Of a DNA stretch of 64,000 nt, positions 18,091-27,719 are shown piece after piece. The notes under the pieces are model-generated. The model did not search any database, was not told the DNA's origin, and worked only from the letters and a program-made list of their open reading frames with translations. This DNA is from Flavobacterium sp. GTDB taxonomy: Bacteria; Bacteroidota; Bacteroidia; Flavobacteriales; Flavobacteriaceae. Position 1 is the first letter of the stretch, and each line of letters opens with the position of its first letter. The translations under genes were made by a program, and so were the position numbers. The stretch lies in assembly GCA_023251135.1 (NCBI GenBank), contig JAHEZJ010000023.1:1-64000 (forward strand), written 5' to 3'.

Positions 18091-19422
18091 TTAATTGCAA
18101 GGTGCGGGTGAAAATGTTACAGAGCCGTCTGAGTTTGTGGTTTGCTGAATTTTAATGCGTTTAAAATTTCCGTCGTTATCTTGTTTCATTAATGTAATAC
18201 CGGCATTATTATTATCTAAAACTAAAGCTATGCCTTTTGTTCGTCCTTCATTAGACTCTCCCAACTTATCCCTCACCTGTTGAATTTGATCAAAAATAAC
18301 CTGTGGGAACTCTGGTGGGTAAGTAGGTGATATATCAGCCGGATATGCTTCTACGAAAGCTTTTGCTGCGGCTAAATCAGTAACTACAATGGCGTACGTT
18401 TCACCTCCTGTAAAAATAAAAGAAGTAGTAAAATCGCTGTTATTTTTGTTTAATGTTACCGCTGCATATATATCTCCGCTAGATAGTGGTGAATTATTCG
18501 GGTGGTTATGCATAGCTCCAAAAGCTCCGGGCCAATTCTGATTTACCTGAACTCCATTTGTTCCTCCGTTATTCATAGGTGACTGTGTATATTCTCCATT
18601 AAATGCCGAACCTAAAGTAATACTATGTTCATTACCATCAGCACTAGCTTGCATAATTGTCGCTTTAGCACTTAAATAGCCATTATCTGTTGCTATGAAA
18701 CTCGTATTTCTTGCAGCAGTACAAGGATCAACAGGCGGAGGATCCTCTGGATAAATAGGACCTGAGATTCCAGGCATATAGCCCGGAGGAAGATTACCAG
18801 GACTATAATCAGGATACCATACCCAACTGCTGCATTTAGTATAAGAACCTACCGTGACATAGTAAGTACAGACAAGTTTATTAGTTTTATTCTCGTCTTT
18901 ATCAAAATTATGCAATCCTAATAGCTTTCCTTTTTCGTAATGCCCAGAAAATGCAATTTTAGTATCACTTTTTTGAATCGTAATATAACCTGAATATTTA
19001 GAACCAATATCAAGGATATTAAATGACTTCTCACTACTATTAAAAGAATCATCTTTTGTAGTATAAACGACATTAAACACGTTAAATGTTCCGTCAATGC
19101 CCTGAATAAATAATAATCTCATATGGGTTTTATACTCCTGATCGGTAACAACATTGGTATTGGTATTGGCTTTCAGTATAAGAGGAACTTCTATACTTTT
19201 CCCCACTGTTCCATTAGTTACAATGGCATTCCCCCAATCGATATGCTCTGTAAACGCAAATGCTTCAAAATTTAGGTTATTATGCTCCAACCATTTTTTA
19301 GCTTCAGAAACGACATATTCATTGTCTAAACCTTCGGTTTCTTCTATTTGACATCTTGAAAATAAAATTGCGGCACTTATAAGTACAAATATACAAATTG
19401 CCCTGTGTAAATTATGAATCAT
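18091..19422 (-). CDS. Lipoprotein with C-terminal JAMM (JAB1/MPN) peptidase-like domain
   Basis: A 443-residue lipoprotein: signal peptide with lipobox FSRC (Cys24), then an N-terminal region (30-190) of beta-rich unknown fold, a Pro-rich linker around 200-232 (PGNLPPGYMPGISGP), and a C-terminal domain with the JAMM metalloprotease signature HNHPNNSPLSSGD (His305, His307, Ser314, Asp317). Glu265 in GNEHS is the likely catalytic acid. The spacing after HxHP is five residues, as in some bacterial JAB proteins, rather than six as in RadC. This predicts a zinc peptidase or isopeptidase displayed on the envelope. The next gene, 23 bases on, encodes a small secreted protein. The substrate is unknown. 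Confidence 0.75.
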   Translation of the reverse strand: MIHNLHRAICIFVLISAAILFSRCQIEETEGLDNEYVVSEAKKWLEHNNLNFEAFAFTEHIDWGNAIVTNGTVGKSIEVPLILKANTNTNVVTDQEYKTHMRLLFIQGIDGTFNVFNVVYTTKDDSFNSSEKSFNILDIGSKYSGYITIQKSDTKIAFSGHYEKGKLLGLHNFDKDENKTNKLVCTYYVTVGSYTKCSSWVWYPDYSPGNLPPGYMPGISGPIYPEDPPPVDPCTAARNTSFIATDNGYLSAKATIMQASADGNEHSITLGSAFNGEYTQSPMNNGGTNGVQVNQNWPGAFGAMHNHPNNSPLSSGDIYAAVTLNKNNSDFTTSFIFTGGETYAIVVTDLAAAKAFVEAYPADISPTYPPEFPQVIFDQIQQVRDKLGESNEGRTKGIALVLDNNNAGITLMKQDNDGNFKRIKIQQTTNSDGSVTFSPAPCN

Positions 19423-20132
19423 ATATTTAATGAATTTAGATTAGTAAAACTTTTAAAATTCCGGCATATAATTCTGACTGTATCAATAATGTTACACGTC
19501 TCAAATAATTACAAAGATTCAAACGTACTTCTGTTTCTTTTAAATTAGAGAACAGCAATTAAAGATTAATTCAAAATGCAAACAACCTGAATAAATATCT
19601 GATTTTAAACCAAATACTCTACTTTCAATCATTGTTACTTTACCAAATTTGATTATAATTCTAGCCTTATGCAATACCAACTTTTAGGGATATTTTCATA
19701 CTCATCAATTTTAGTGATGCTCAAAAGCTAAACTTTACATCAATAAGTCTAAAAAAGGATATACATGCTTAAATGTTATTTTGGTGGGAAAAAATCTTAT
19801 CATAATACATGCATATCTAAATGTCGCCTAACTTTACTCTTCTAATAAATTACCTAATGCACTTCAAAACAGGTATTTATACGTAACTCAAATCTGCTTA
19901 CTTATTGTAATTTTATTCTTATTAATCAAATCAATAACTTGATTATAATACTGTATATAAGCCTTTTGCGATTTACTCCAGACCTGCATCTTAACATGCT
20001 CTCTTCGCGCCCGGATTCTATAAAGTACCCCAAGCATCTCCTTTTTTAGATTGTTTCAAACTCACTTAACATTATTGACTACCCATCAATATCAACAATT
20101 GTATATTCTATTAACCCCTTAAACCATAAACA
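19423..20132. other. 710-base gene-free region
   Basis: The region lies between the divergent JAMM lipoprotein (-) and sulfatase (+) genes. It is AT-rich. On the minus strand TACGTTTG at 19520-19527 fits TAnnTTTG and could be the JAMM operon -7 box, without a good -33 element. I see no repeat, RNA or coding frame worth naming. Confidence 0.45.
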
Positions 20133-21665
20133 ATGAACTTAAAAGAAAAACTTAACGAAATTGGCCAAAAGCCGGACATGATTTTAATTATTACCGACGA
20201 GCAACGTGCTACGCAACATTTCCCACCGGGATGGGAAGAGGAAAACCTTCCTACATTGACTTTTCTGAAACAAAATGGTTTTAGTTTTGACCGTGCCTTC
20301 TGCAATACCTGCATGTGTTCCCCTAGCCGCTCGACCTTATTTACAGGTTTATATCCTGCGAAACATGGTGTAAGCCAAACCCTGACCGAAGGCGGTCTGT
20401 TGTCACCTCAGGAACCTACGCTTAGCAATGCACTGCCAAATATTATGAATACACTTTGGGCCGATGGATATGATGTGCAATACCGTGGAAAATGGCACAT
20501 GAGTAAAGGTGTTGCCCCTAATGGTACTAAAACAAATTATGAAGATTTAACCGCTGCTGATATTGCATTGTATGGAGCTATGGGCTGGATTGCTCCCGAT
20601 GCCGGTGAAGATGTTAATCCACTTAATTTTGGAGGCGGATATGCCAATCATGATGCCAGGTATACAGCCGAAGCTATTCAATATCTAAAGGAAGTAAGAG
20701 CTCAAAGAGCCGCAGGAAACCATAAACCTTATTGTTTGATTCTGTCTCTCGTAAATCCACACGATGTATTGGCTTATCCGAATACAGCAGGTACATCAGG
20801 ATATCATCCCGACAGTTGGCTAGACAGAGAGATCGGCCTTCCTGCTACCGTAAATGAGAATCTGCTCGAGAATAAAAAACCAATGGCACAGGAACAAATC
20901 CTGATCAATATGGCTTTAACCCTCGGAGCAATCAATAGCACCGAAGACAAACTGAATTATATCAATTTCTACGGTTATTTATTAAGTCTCGCTGATAAAC
21001 AATATGGCTATCTGATTGACGAACTGTATAAGGAAGATGAAAATGGGCATAAACTGGCCGATTCTGCCATCGTGACCATGACATCCGATCATGGCGAAAT
21101 GGGACTCGCTCATGGCGGATTACGTCAGAAAACTTTTGTTGCGTATGAAGAGGCTTTAAGAGTACCACTTGTCATTTCAAATCCGATACTGTTTAAGAAC
21201 CATCCTGTCAAACACTCGATGAACTTAGCAACATTAGCCGATATCTTCCCTACTTTTATTGAGATGGCCAATGTTTCCAATCCGCCAACAGGGCTTGCCG
21301 GTACGAGTTTGTTGCCTACAATGGAGGACAATACACCGGTTCAGCATAGTCTGCTGTTTACTTATGATGATATCAAAGCCGGATCTAATAGTACCTGGAC
21401 CATCGTAAGAGCTGCCAATCGCATCCTTTGTATCAGAACCGAAAAATGGAAATTTGATTACTATTTTGATGCTGCTACGGCTTATTTCAAACAATATGAA
21501 CTGTATGATTTAGTTAATGACCCGTTGGAAATCACAAATCTGGCCTATGATCCGGCTTACAGTGAAATCAGACACGAACTAGAAGAGCAATTGCATCAGC
21601 TGGAAGTAGAAAAGCTTTGGGTAAATGCTCCAAAAGATGTCTATAGTACCACAACGTTTAACTAA
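20133..21665 (+). CDS. Type I sulfatase (formylglycine-dependent), no signal peptide
   Basis: A 510-residue alkaline-phosphatase-superfamily enzyme. The sulfatase signature CSPSRSTLFTG begins at Cys62, which would be converted to formylglycine by a maturase not encoded in this window. Metal ligands are suggested by IITDEQR (Asp22) and TSDHGEMGLAHG (about 315-325), with KWHMSKG (about 125) as the conserved Lys/His segment. Unlike most Bacteroidetes sulfatases it has no N-terminal signal peptide, which points to a cytosolic substrate or another export route. The gene 63 bases downstream encodes a predicted propeller-like protein also lacking a signal. The substrate is not evident; no SusC/SusD pair is adjacent. 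It ends with two genes in a row and a terminator at 22805-22839. Confidence 0.9.
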   Translation: MNLKEKLNEIGQKPDMILIITDEQRATQHFPPGWEEENLPTLTFLKQNGFSFDRAFCNTCMCSPSRSTLFTGLYPAKHGVSQTLTEGGLLSPQEPTLSNALPNIMNTLWADGYDVQYRGKWHMSKGVAPNGTKTNYEDLTAADIALYGAMGWIAPDAGEDVNPLNFGGGYANHDARYTAEAIQYLKEVRAQRAAGNHKPYCLILSLVNPHDVLAYPNTAGTSGYHPDSWLDREIGLPATVNENLLENKKPMAQEQILINMALTLGAINSTEDKLNYINFYGYLLSLADKQYGYLIDELYKEDENGHKLADSAIVTMTSDHGEMGLAHGGLRQKTFVAYEEALRVPLVISNPILFKNHPVKHSMNLATLADIFPTFIEMANVSNPPTGLAGTSLLPTMEDNTPVQHSLLFTYDDIKAGSNSTWTIVRAANRILCIRTEKWKFDYYFDAATAYFKQYELYDLVNDPLEITNLAYDPAYSEIRHELEEQLHQLEVEKLWVNAPKDVYSTTTFN

Positions 21666-21727
21666 AAACAAGTTTAGGACGCAGTGCTAAAAAAAAAACA
21701 CAAAACAACAATCAAAAAAGAAAAATT

Positions 21728-22759
21728 ATGTCAGAAAATATAAATCTGGAAGTCAATACTGCAAAGTATACGGATTTCAATTATCCTGCTGGTGGAGAAA
21801 CCAGCATACAAGGTATAAGAGGTGTAACAGGATCTGAAAATGTATACATTTCAGGCAGTTTAATAGGCCTTGATAAGATTGTTCAGGGCTTAATCTATGA
21901 AGGGCCAATTAATGCAAGTGGTAATCAAGGCAAATGGAACATTGTAAATTTTCCAAGTACACCAGCAGCAACGGTTATCAATACCTCTTGTTACGGTCCT
22001 AATAACGGACATCATGGCGAAGTACAATTAGTTGGTTCCTATAAAATCTCAGCTTCTACCGGTAAAGCTCCGAGCGGAAATCTTGGTTTTTATTACGAAG
22101 GACCAGTGGATGGTTCAGGAACCTGGATTCAGGTGTCGCCAAATGGTGGTAATACCAATAATGTATTTGTTCATAGTATAATGGGTGGAATCGCTGTTGG
22201 AAATTATGATGTAGAGAACGACAAGAATGGATATGCGTTTCTATATGATGTTGTCACTAAAGAATATATTGATTTTAAAGTTCCCAATTCCTTAACGACT
22301 ACTTTGTACGGTATCTGGCACAATGGCGGTGATCATTATACTATGGCAGGCGGTTATTCGAGCGCTAAACTGGGGGAAATAAGTCAAGCTTTTCTGGTTG
22401 ATTATAACTCCAAAACGAAGGAAACAACTAATTTAAAATCGTTTAGTTATAAGAATGAAACGGCGCTGTCTGTAGTCACACATTTTGAAGGTATTACTGC
22501 TGCCAAAGGTAATGGTTATCATATGCCCTCTGACTGGATTAGTATTAACGGAAAAGATATGGGAGCTTCCTTTGTTGCTGTCAATCGAAATTCAGATGGC
22601 TCATTTGGAGAGGCCCACTGGATAGATATTGATTTTCCGGAAGCTGACAGTACAAGCGCAAATACGGCTTATCAAAATAGTATCTTAGGCGTTTATACCG
22701 TTAAAAATGATTCGAATACCCTAACCGTGTCTTCGTATGTTGCCAAAGTTCATCCGTGA
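21728..22759 (+). CDS. Unknown protein with internal repeats, probably beta-propeller-like
   Basis: I do not recognise this 343-residue protein. It has no signal peptide or membrane segment. Similar segments recur: LIYEGPINASG followed by W-x-I at about 55, FYYEGPVDGSGTWIQ at about 118, AFLYDVVTKEYIDF at about 175, AFLVDYNSKTKETTNL at about 220, and a last AHWIDIDFPEADS at about 298. Between them are VxG-Y/S motifs (VQLVGSYK, AVGNYD, MAGGYSS, LGVYTV). This periodicity of short beta-strands suggests blades of a propeller. It lies 63 bases after the sulfatase and the two share a terminator, so they are likely cotranscribed and may act on the same substrate. Confidence 0.7.
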   Translation: MSENINLEVNTAKYTDFNYPAGGETSIQGIRGVTGSENVYISGSLIGLDKIVQGLIYEGPINASGNQGKWNIVNFPSTPAATVINTSCYGPNNGHHGEVQLVGSYKISASTGKAPSGNLGFYYEGPVDGSGTWIQVSPNGGNTNNVFVHSIMGGIAVGNYDVENDKNGYAFLYDVVTKEYIDFKVPNSLTTTLYGIWHNGGDHYTMAGGYSSAKLGEISQAFLVDYNSKTKETTNLKSFSYKNETALSVVTHFEGITAAKGNGYHMPSDWISINGKDMGASFVAVNRNSDGSFGEAHWIDIDFPEADSTSANTAYQNSILGVYTVKNDSNTLTVSSYVAKVHP

Positions 22760-22804
22760 AAATAAAGCAAGATTCCTTTAAAGGATTATAGATTTTAATA
22801 AGCG

Positions 22805-22839
22805 AGCGGTTAAGCTGAAAGATTTTCAGCTTAACCGCT
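22805..22839 (+). terminator. Terminator of the sulfatase/propeller operon
   Basis: AGCGGTTAAGCTGAAA and its perfect complement form a 16-bp stem with a three-base loop, followed by a T-rich stretch. It lies 45 bases after the stop at 22759. Confidence 0.85.
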
Positions 22840-22899
22840 TCTATTTTTCCCACAGATAACCTGACGGCCAATGCTTATCCTTAATTGATGGCTATAAAA

Positions 22900-22938
22900 A
22901 AGAAATCGTCTCAACTTTTACATTGAGACGACTTTCTT
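22900..22938 (-). terminator. Terminator of the subtilase gene
   Basis: TCGTCTCAA and TTGAGACGA form the stem core, extended by AAGAAA/TTTCTT across a one-base bulge. On the minus strand it is followed by TTTTTTATAG. It lies about 50 bases after the stop at 22986. Confidence 0.8.
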
Positions 22939-22985
22939 CATTTTCATACATTCCCTAAAGGAATATGCATTTCAATAGAGAAATA

Positions 22986-25892
22986 TTAGTTTTTAATTAT
23001 TTTTCTCGTCACTACTTTTCCGTTATCAGAAATAAACTGAACGATATAAATTCCGGGAGCTTGTTTGGAGATGTTCACATTAAACTCTTTTTGTTTATTC
23101 GTTTTTTCTTCAAAAACAACACTATTGAAAACACTTGTTATTCTTAAAGTTCCCTGCTCCTCGTTGTTGATTCCTATTTTAAAGATTCCGTTTGTAGGAT
23201 TCGGATAAATAGTAACAATACGCGATTCAGCTGCTTCAGCAAGCGCTATAACACCCGGTTTAGTATTGGCTTTAGCTCTTACCAGTGCAAAACGCTCTCC
23301 TCCTTCAAGCTCACCCGTTCTGGCATCTTCCTGAACAAGATCTATCGTAATTTGCTCTTCAGCCGGGAAATCTTTTGCTACCTTGAAATCAAAGGTAATT
23401 CCGAAAGTTTCATCAATATCAATTGGCAGGTTAGCAATTGCTCCTTCTCTTGACGTGATCAGGATTTTATTTTTATCTAAAATCTGTACTCCTTTCAGAC
23501 TTCCATTGGCCTGTGCTCTTTCAAATAATTTCGGATCCAGTGTCGCTTCGATGGTACCGCCTAACTCAAAGAAATTATTCTTAAGCTGTTCGTTAAATCC
23601 TTTATCCACAAATCTTACATTAATGTTTTTAGATCTGATTCCTCTAATAAAAACTGCTGTTGGAGGAACAAAATCTGTCGTATTCAGGTTGTAAACGCTT
23701 AAATTTTTCCAGGCAATGTTATTGTTGTTTTTGGTATTAACCGCAATACTAACATTGTTTTGCTCATTAAACATAGGATCTTCTGATGATTCTATTCTTG
23801 CAGCTAAACAAAAATGATGTACATCGTAAGTGAAATCAGCAGGATTTGGCGGATACCAAGGAATAACCACCGTAGCATTTCCACCTGCAGCAATTGCCGG
23901 GATAGCTACCTCTCCAATATAATCACCATGCAATACAGGTCCAACATAAAAATTAACAAAGTTGGTAGGCCATGTTAATCCTGAAGAAGCTTTTGCAAAA
24001 TACAGTTTCACTTTTCCGGAAGCACTGGCAACGGTTCCTTTATTAGTAACTTTAACGTAAACTCCGTTTGGCGAACTTAATTTAAACTCAGGGTTTTCAT
24101 GTACAGTTCCTCCGTCAATCGTTTGTCTTACCCAGATATCATCACTGATCCACATAGGTCCTGAATCCGGATTAGGTTGCAATCCAACGTCAAACGGTCT
24201 GTCTTTTACGTACAAATCCGGTACTGTAATTCCGGTTACAACAGTCGAGAAGTTCTGACTGCCATTAACCAAACTCCCTTTATGAGTTACTGTAATAGTA
24301 TACGTTCCGGCTGCTCCAACAATTCTGATACGCTCAAATGGATCTCTGGTATTATCACCCAATCCATTTGTTGTTGCAGTTAATAATCGATATGGAAAAT
24401 TAGTACCGGCACCATTGGTTACACGAATGTCCAAATCATTTATCAATTTTGCTGTACCAATATTTGGCGTACTTCCTGAGTAAGCAACACCAGCAGGATC
24501 GGTCCAGGAAATAGATGCGATTAAAGGATTAACACCGTCTGAGGTTACGGACAATGTATAAGTACCTCCGTTAACCAGTGTACTTTCCTGAACGATAGAC
24601 GCAGTTCCGTTTTTGGTAATGGTTTCTGCTGCAAATTTTGCATTTAACAGTCCCCATCCAAATATAGCATCCGGTCCAACTGCTCCGGCATCATCTGCGG
24701 TATGCAGCGCCAATCCTTTAAGAGTGGCTGCACGCATAAAGTTTCCTGTCAGATTTTTATAATGCTGTTGCAGCAAAAGTAAAGTACCAGTCACGTTTGG
24801 AGCGGCCATAGAAGTTCCGCTGGCATTACCATAACTACTGTTCGTTAATGGTGTTATCGGATTTGTAAGTGTGGCTGTCGAATAAACGGAGGCTCCGTTT
24901 CCGGCAAGATCCGGTTTGATTCTCAAATCGTCTGTAGGTCCCTGACTGCTGGATCCGCTAATGGTAACACTTGTTAAAGCTCCTGTTGCACTTATAACAG
25001 CATCATTAGCATTGGCAATTACCAAATTGTTTTTAGAGGTAGAAAATCCTGTCAGTTTATCATAAGCAGCAAAACCACCTAACGGACTTGTATTTGCAGT
25101 GTTATCACCACCATCATTTCCGGCTGATTTCACTTGCAGGTAGTAAGGAGCATTAAACATCAGAATGTCCCAGTCTCTGGCAGTGGTTTGATACGCACCA
25201 AACTGCCACGGGGCAATCAAAACCGTTCCAGCAGAGTTTCTTGTAGCCCATCCATACGAATGATTGGAGATCAACATTCCGTTTGCTGCTGCAGTAGTCG
25301 CTTCAGTCAAATCGTTGGTCCATTCATTTGTTCTGGCATTTCCCTGAAAGGCCATTCCTTTAGAGGCCGCTACAGTACCTGCCGCAACAATGGTACCTGT
25401 TACGTGATTGGCGTGTTGGCTGTTATTATTGGTAGTAACAATAGCAGTAACACCATCCCCAATTGACACTCTTCCGCCAAACTCATTGTGAGTAGGAAGT
25501 GTGGCACCTCCATCCCAAACATAAGCGGTCATCGTTTGTCCGTTAAGGTTCAATCCCAAGCCACCACCAGAATTCAGAAAGTTTGCCCGGGTTGATTTTG
25601 CGGCATTTACATTTTCTGTAACATAATAAATGGGCGATTTTCCATCTGCGCTCACATCTACTAATTCACTTGAGGTTCCATTTTTATTCAAAAATGAGGT
25701 TTTCCAGCCGTTTGCCTTGGCCAGACTAGTTACTCTTTGTTTGCTTTTGTCGGATTCGGCTTGGTACCGTACACTTAAAGACTGAAGCTCAGACAAGTTA
25801 CTGCCCGATCGAATTTTGGTAATATCATTTTGGGTTTGTGCATAAGTAGCTCCGCAGACGCAAAGCAGCATAATTTTGTATAAATTTTTCAT
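22986..25892 (-). CDS. Secreted S8 subtilisin-like protease with T9SS C-terminal sorting domain
   Basis: A 968-residue exported protease. A signal peptide (KIMLLCVCGATYAQ) and a short pro-region precede the subtilase domain (about 105-425), which has the triad Asp127 (AYVWDGG), His163 (HANHVTGT) and Ser at about 360 (SGTSMAAPNVTG). A beta-sandwich P-domain-like region follows (about 440-545), then a CARDB-like region (about 560-700), and finally a type A type IX sorting domain starting TIYPNPTNGIFKI and ending with VVTRKIIKN. The protein is therefore exported through the type IX system and released or anchored at the surface. It would degrade extracellular protein; gelatin or collagen is one possible substrate. 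It is a single gene between terminators. Confidence 0.95.
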   Translation of the reverse strand: MKNLYKIMLLCVCGATYAQTQNDITKIRSGSNLSELQSLSVRYQAESDKSKQRVTSLAKANGWKTSFLNKNGTSSELVDVSADGKSPIYYVTENVNAAKSTRANFLNSGGGLGLNLNGQTMTAYVWDGGATLPTHNEFGGRVSIGDGVTAIVTTNNNSQHANHVTGTIVAAGTVAASKGMAFQGNARTNEWTNDLTEATTAAANGMLISNHSYGWATRNSAGTVLIAPWQFGAYQTTARDWDILMFNAPYYLQVKSAGNDGGDNTANTSPLGGFAAYDKLTGFSTSKNNLVIANANDAVISATGALTSVTISGSSSQGPTDDLRIKPDLAGNGASVYSTATLTNPITPLTNSSYGNASGTSMAAPNVTGTLLLLQQHYKNLTGNFMRAATLKGLALHTADDAGAVGPDAIFGWGLLNAKFAAETITKNGTASIVQESTLVNGGTYTLSVTSDGVNPLIASISWTDPAGVAYSGSTPNIGTAKLINDLDIRVTNGAGTNFPYRLLTATTNGLGDNTRDPFERIRIVGAAGTYTITVTHKGSLVNGSQNFSTVVTGITVPDLYVKDRPFDVGLQPNPDSGPMWISDDIWVRQTIDGGTVHENPEFKLSSPNGVYVKVTNKGTVASASGKVKLYFAKASSGLTWPTNFVNFYVGPVLHGDYIGEVAIPAIAAGGNATVVIPWYPPNPADFTYDVHHFCLAARIESSEDPMFNEQNNVSIAVNTKNNNNIAWKNLSVYNLNTTDFVPPTAVFIRGIRSKNINVRFVDKGFNEQLKNNFFELGGTIEATLDPKLFERAQANGSLKGVQILDKNKILITSREGAIANLPIDIDETFGITFDFKVAKDFPAEEQITIDLVQEDARTGELEGGERFALVRAKANTKPGVIALAEAAESRIVTIYPNPTNGIFKIGINNEEQGTLRITSVFNSVVFEEKTNKQKEFNVNISKQAPGIYIVQFISDNGKVVTRKIIKN

Positions 25893-26258
25893 ATAATCTG
25901 ATTTAAGGGGTTAATCATTTTTTATATCTCAAAAATCTTTACAAACAAAAGGGGGGCTTCTGGTTTCCATAATTTGAATTGTTTAAAGGTTAAATAATTT
26001 GATAGAATATTGTAAGAGTTGACTCAATCATAAACACTAATACATCGCTATTATTTACCTACAAAACCTAGCGCATTTGTAGGATTTTATTTTAAACACA
26101 ACAAAACTCGTTAAACTAAATTAAGCAAAAAAGAGTACAAATACCTGATTTTAAGTTAATTAAATAAAAATAACTTTTGCATCACAAAATATAATAGGCT
26201 CCGTTTTAATTGTAAGAATAACAGTTCCTGACTTTGTTCAGTCTACCACAAAAAAAAG
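25893..26258. other. Intergenic region upstream of the subtilase gene
   Basis: About 370 AT-rich bases. CCTACAAA at about 26060 and TTTGTAGG some 18 bases on form a small inverted repeat of unknown role. No exact TAnnTTTG box was found for the subtilase gene. Confidence 0.35.
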
Positions 26259-26284
26259 CCTCCAAAATCAATCGATTTTGGAGG
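26259..26284 (-). terminator. Terminator of the 30046-to-26346 operon
   Basis: CCTCCAAAATC and GATTTTGGAGG form a perfect 11-bp stem with a four-base loop. On the minus strand it is followed by GCTTTTTTTTG, a proper T run. It lies 62 bases after the stop at 26346. Confidence 0.9.
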
Positions 26285-26345
26285 TTAAAATTTTACCTGC
26301 TCTTTTAATAAATACAAAAGATATCAGCTGTTTCTTAGAATCGAA

Positions 26346-27581
26346 CTATGGTAGTATCTGAATTCCAACCGTTACTTTGTTACTTCTAACTTTCTCGTCG
26401 CTTCCAAATGCACTTATAATTGCCGAAAGACGGAATTTGTTTAAAATAGTAACCCCGGTTATCACTTTACCGTTTAAAAAAGGTTTTTCGTAATTTAATC
26501 CCAAATTTTGGTAAAAACCCCTATTACCAACCGTAAAATTCCCATTACCCTGAGCAAAGAAATTGAATTTTTTGTTGTCTGATGAAACCGCCATATATAT
26601 ATTTAATCCGGCACTACCGTTACCTGTTGAGGTATCTACATTATTGTTAAGATCTTTTAAATCCATTGCACCTCTAAGATTAGCGTAGGCATAAAATGTA
26701 AACTGATCCCCATTGCTTTGGTTGGTAGAAGCAAGAGGTAGAATTGCTTCCAGATAAAAATTTCCTCCTCCGTTTACCAGTCTGCTCAATGCTTCCTGCT
26801 CTGCTTTGTATTTGTCTTGTTCCTCTTTCTCTTCTGGTGTTTCTCCATCTTTTTTAGAACCTGAAGATACTGAGAGTACACTTCCGAAAGTAAGACGAAC
26901 CGCTAATAAATTATCGGTAACAATTTCATTCTGAACAGACGCCGCATCAGTATTACTGTTTAAGGCAAATGAGTTTAAGAAAATGAGCTTTTCTATTTTG
27001 TTATTGTACATGTCTTCAAAAAACTTTCTTCGATTTGCTCTTTCCCATGTAGGCAGTACCCAGTCAAATTTGTCCAGCGCAGAAAGTCTTTCATTTTTTT
27101 CCTGTATTGTCTGCTGTTCTTCTCCCTGCTTTTTTTTAACTAATCCTGCAATCGAGTCTAACTTTTTCAGAGTTAACTTGTCTCCTCTGTCCGCTATAAC
27201 TTTTTTATATCCCGCAATACTATCTCTTTTTTGTTTTATTATTCGTGTATACAAACTATCATATTCATGGTATAAAATATCTCTTGCCGGATTTTCCAGT
27301 TTATTTTTTAATATTTCAATTTCCTTGTCTTTTTCAGCAATTGTTTTAGAAATCTTTGTCTTATCATCTTCCGAGATTTTAGAAGCAACTTTTTCTTTGA
27401 GTAACTTTTTCTCTGCTTCAATAATTTTTAGATCGTCTTCAATAATCTTTTTATACACCTTTTGATACGATAGGCTATTCTCGAATACTTTTTTCTTGGT
27501 TTCGTTGATTGAAGGAGTCTGCGCCTGAACTTTTAAGAGAATTAAAAGAAAAGCAAGTGTTAAAGTAATTTTCAATTTCAT
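26346..27581 (-). CDS. Exported coiled-coil protein with C-terminal beta-rich (barrel-like) domain
   Basis: I do not recognise a family. The 411-residue protein has a signal peptide (TLAFLLILLKVQAQ). Residues 25-190 are rich in Lys, Glu and Ile with heptad spacing, predicting a long coiled coil. Residues about 200-411 alternate hydrophobic and polar residues (YLEAILPLAS, FTFYAYANLRGAM, FNFFAQGNGNFTVG, KVTVGIQILP), as in outer-membrane or amphipathic beta-barrels. It could tether the outer membrane to a periplasmic partner. It is the third gene of a minus-strand cluster after a membrane protein and an amidohydrolase (138-base gap, with a possible TAGATTTG -7 box at 27695-27702). A terminator follows directly. 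Confidence 0.7.
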   Translation of the reverse strand: MKLKITLTLAFLLILLKVQAQTPSINETKKKVFENSLSYQKVYKKIIEDDLKIIEAEKKLLKEKVASKISEDDKTKISKTIAEKDKEIEILKNKLENPARDILYHEYDSLYTRIIKQKRDSIAGYKKVIADRGDKLTLKKLDSIAGLVKKKQGEEQQTIQEKNERLSALDKFDWVLPTWERANRRKFFEDMYNNKIEKLIFLNSFALNSNTDAASVQNEIVTDNLLAVRLTFGSVLSVSSGSKKDGETPEEKEEQDKYKAEQEALSRLVNGGGNFYLEAILPLASTNQSNGDQFTFYAYANLRGAMDLKDLNNNVDTSTGNGSAGLNIYMAVSSDNKKFNFFAQGNGNFTVGNRGFYQNLGLNYEKPFLNGKVITGVTILNKFRLSAIISAFGSDEKVRSNKVTVGIQILP

Positions 27582-27719
27582 AATGTTTGGTTTTGAGGGT
27601 TAGTATTTATTTTGGTTTTATTGTTCATTATCGACAAATGACAGACAGCCTCTCTCGCTTTGAAATTAATGAGGAGGATCTAATTTTGGTTATTCAAATC
27701 TATTTCGGCTATTTCTTCA

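Noticed and set aside
18091..19422. Polymorphic toxin with immunity gene
   Set aside because: The JAMM domain is at the end of a lipoprotein with no toxin repeats or delivery domain, and the small downstream gene is itself exported, unlike a typical immunity protein.
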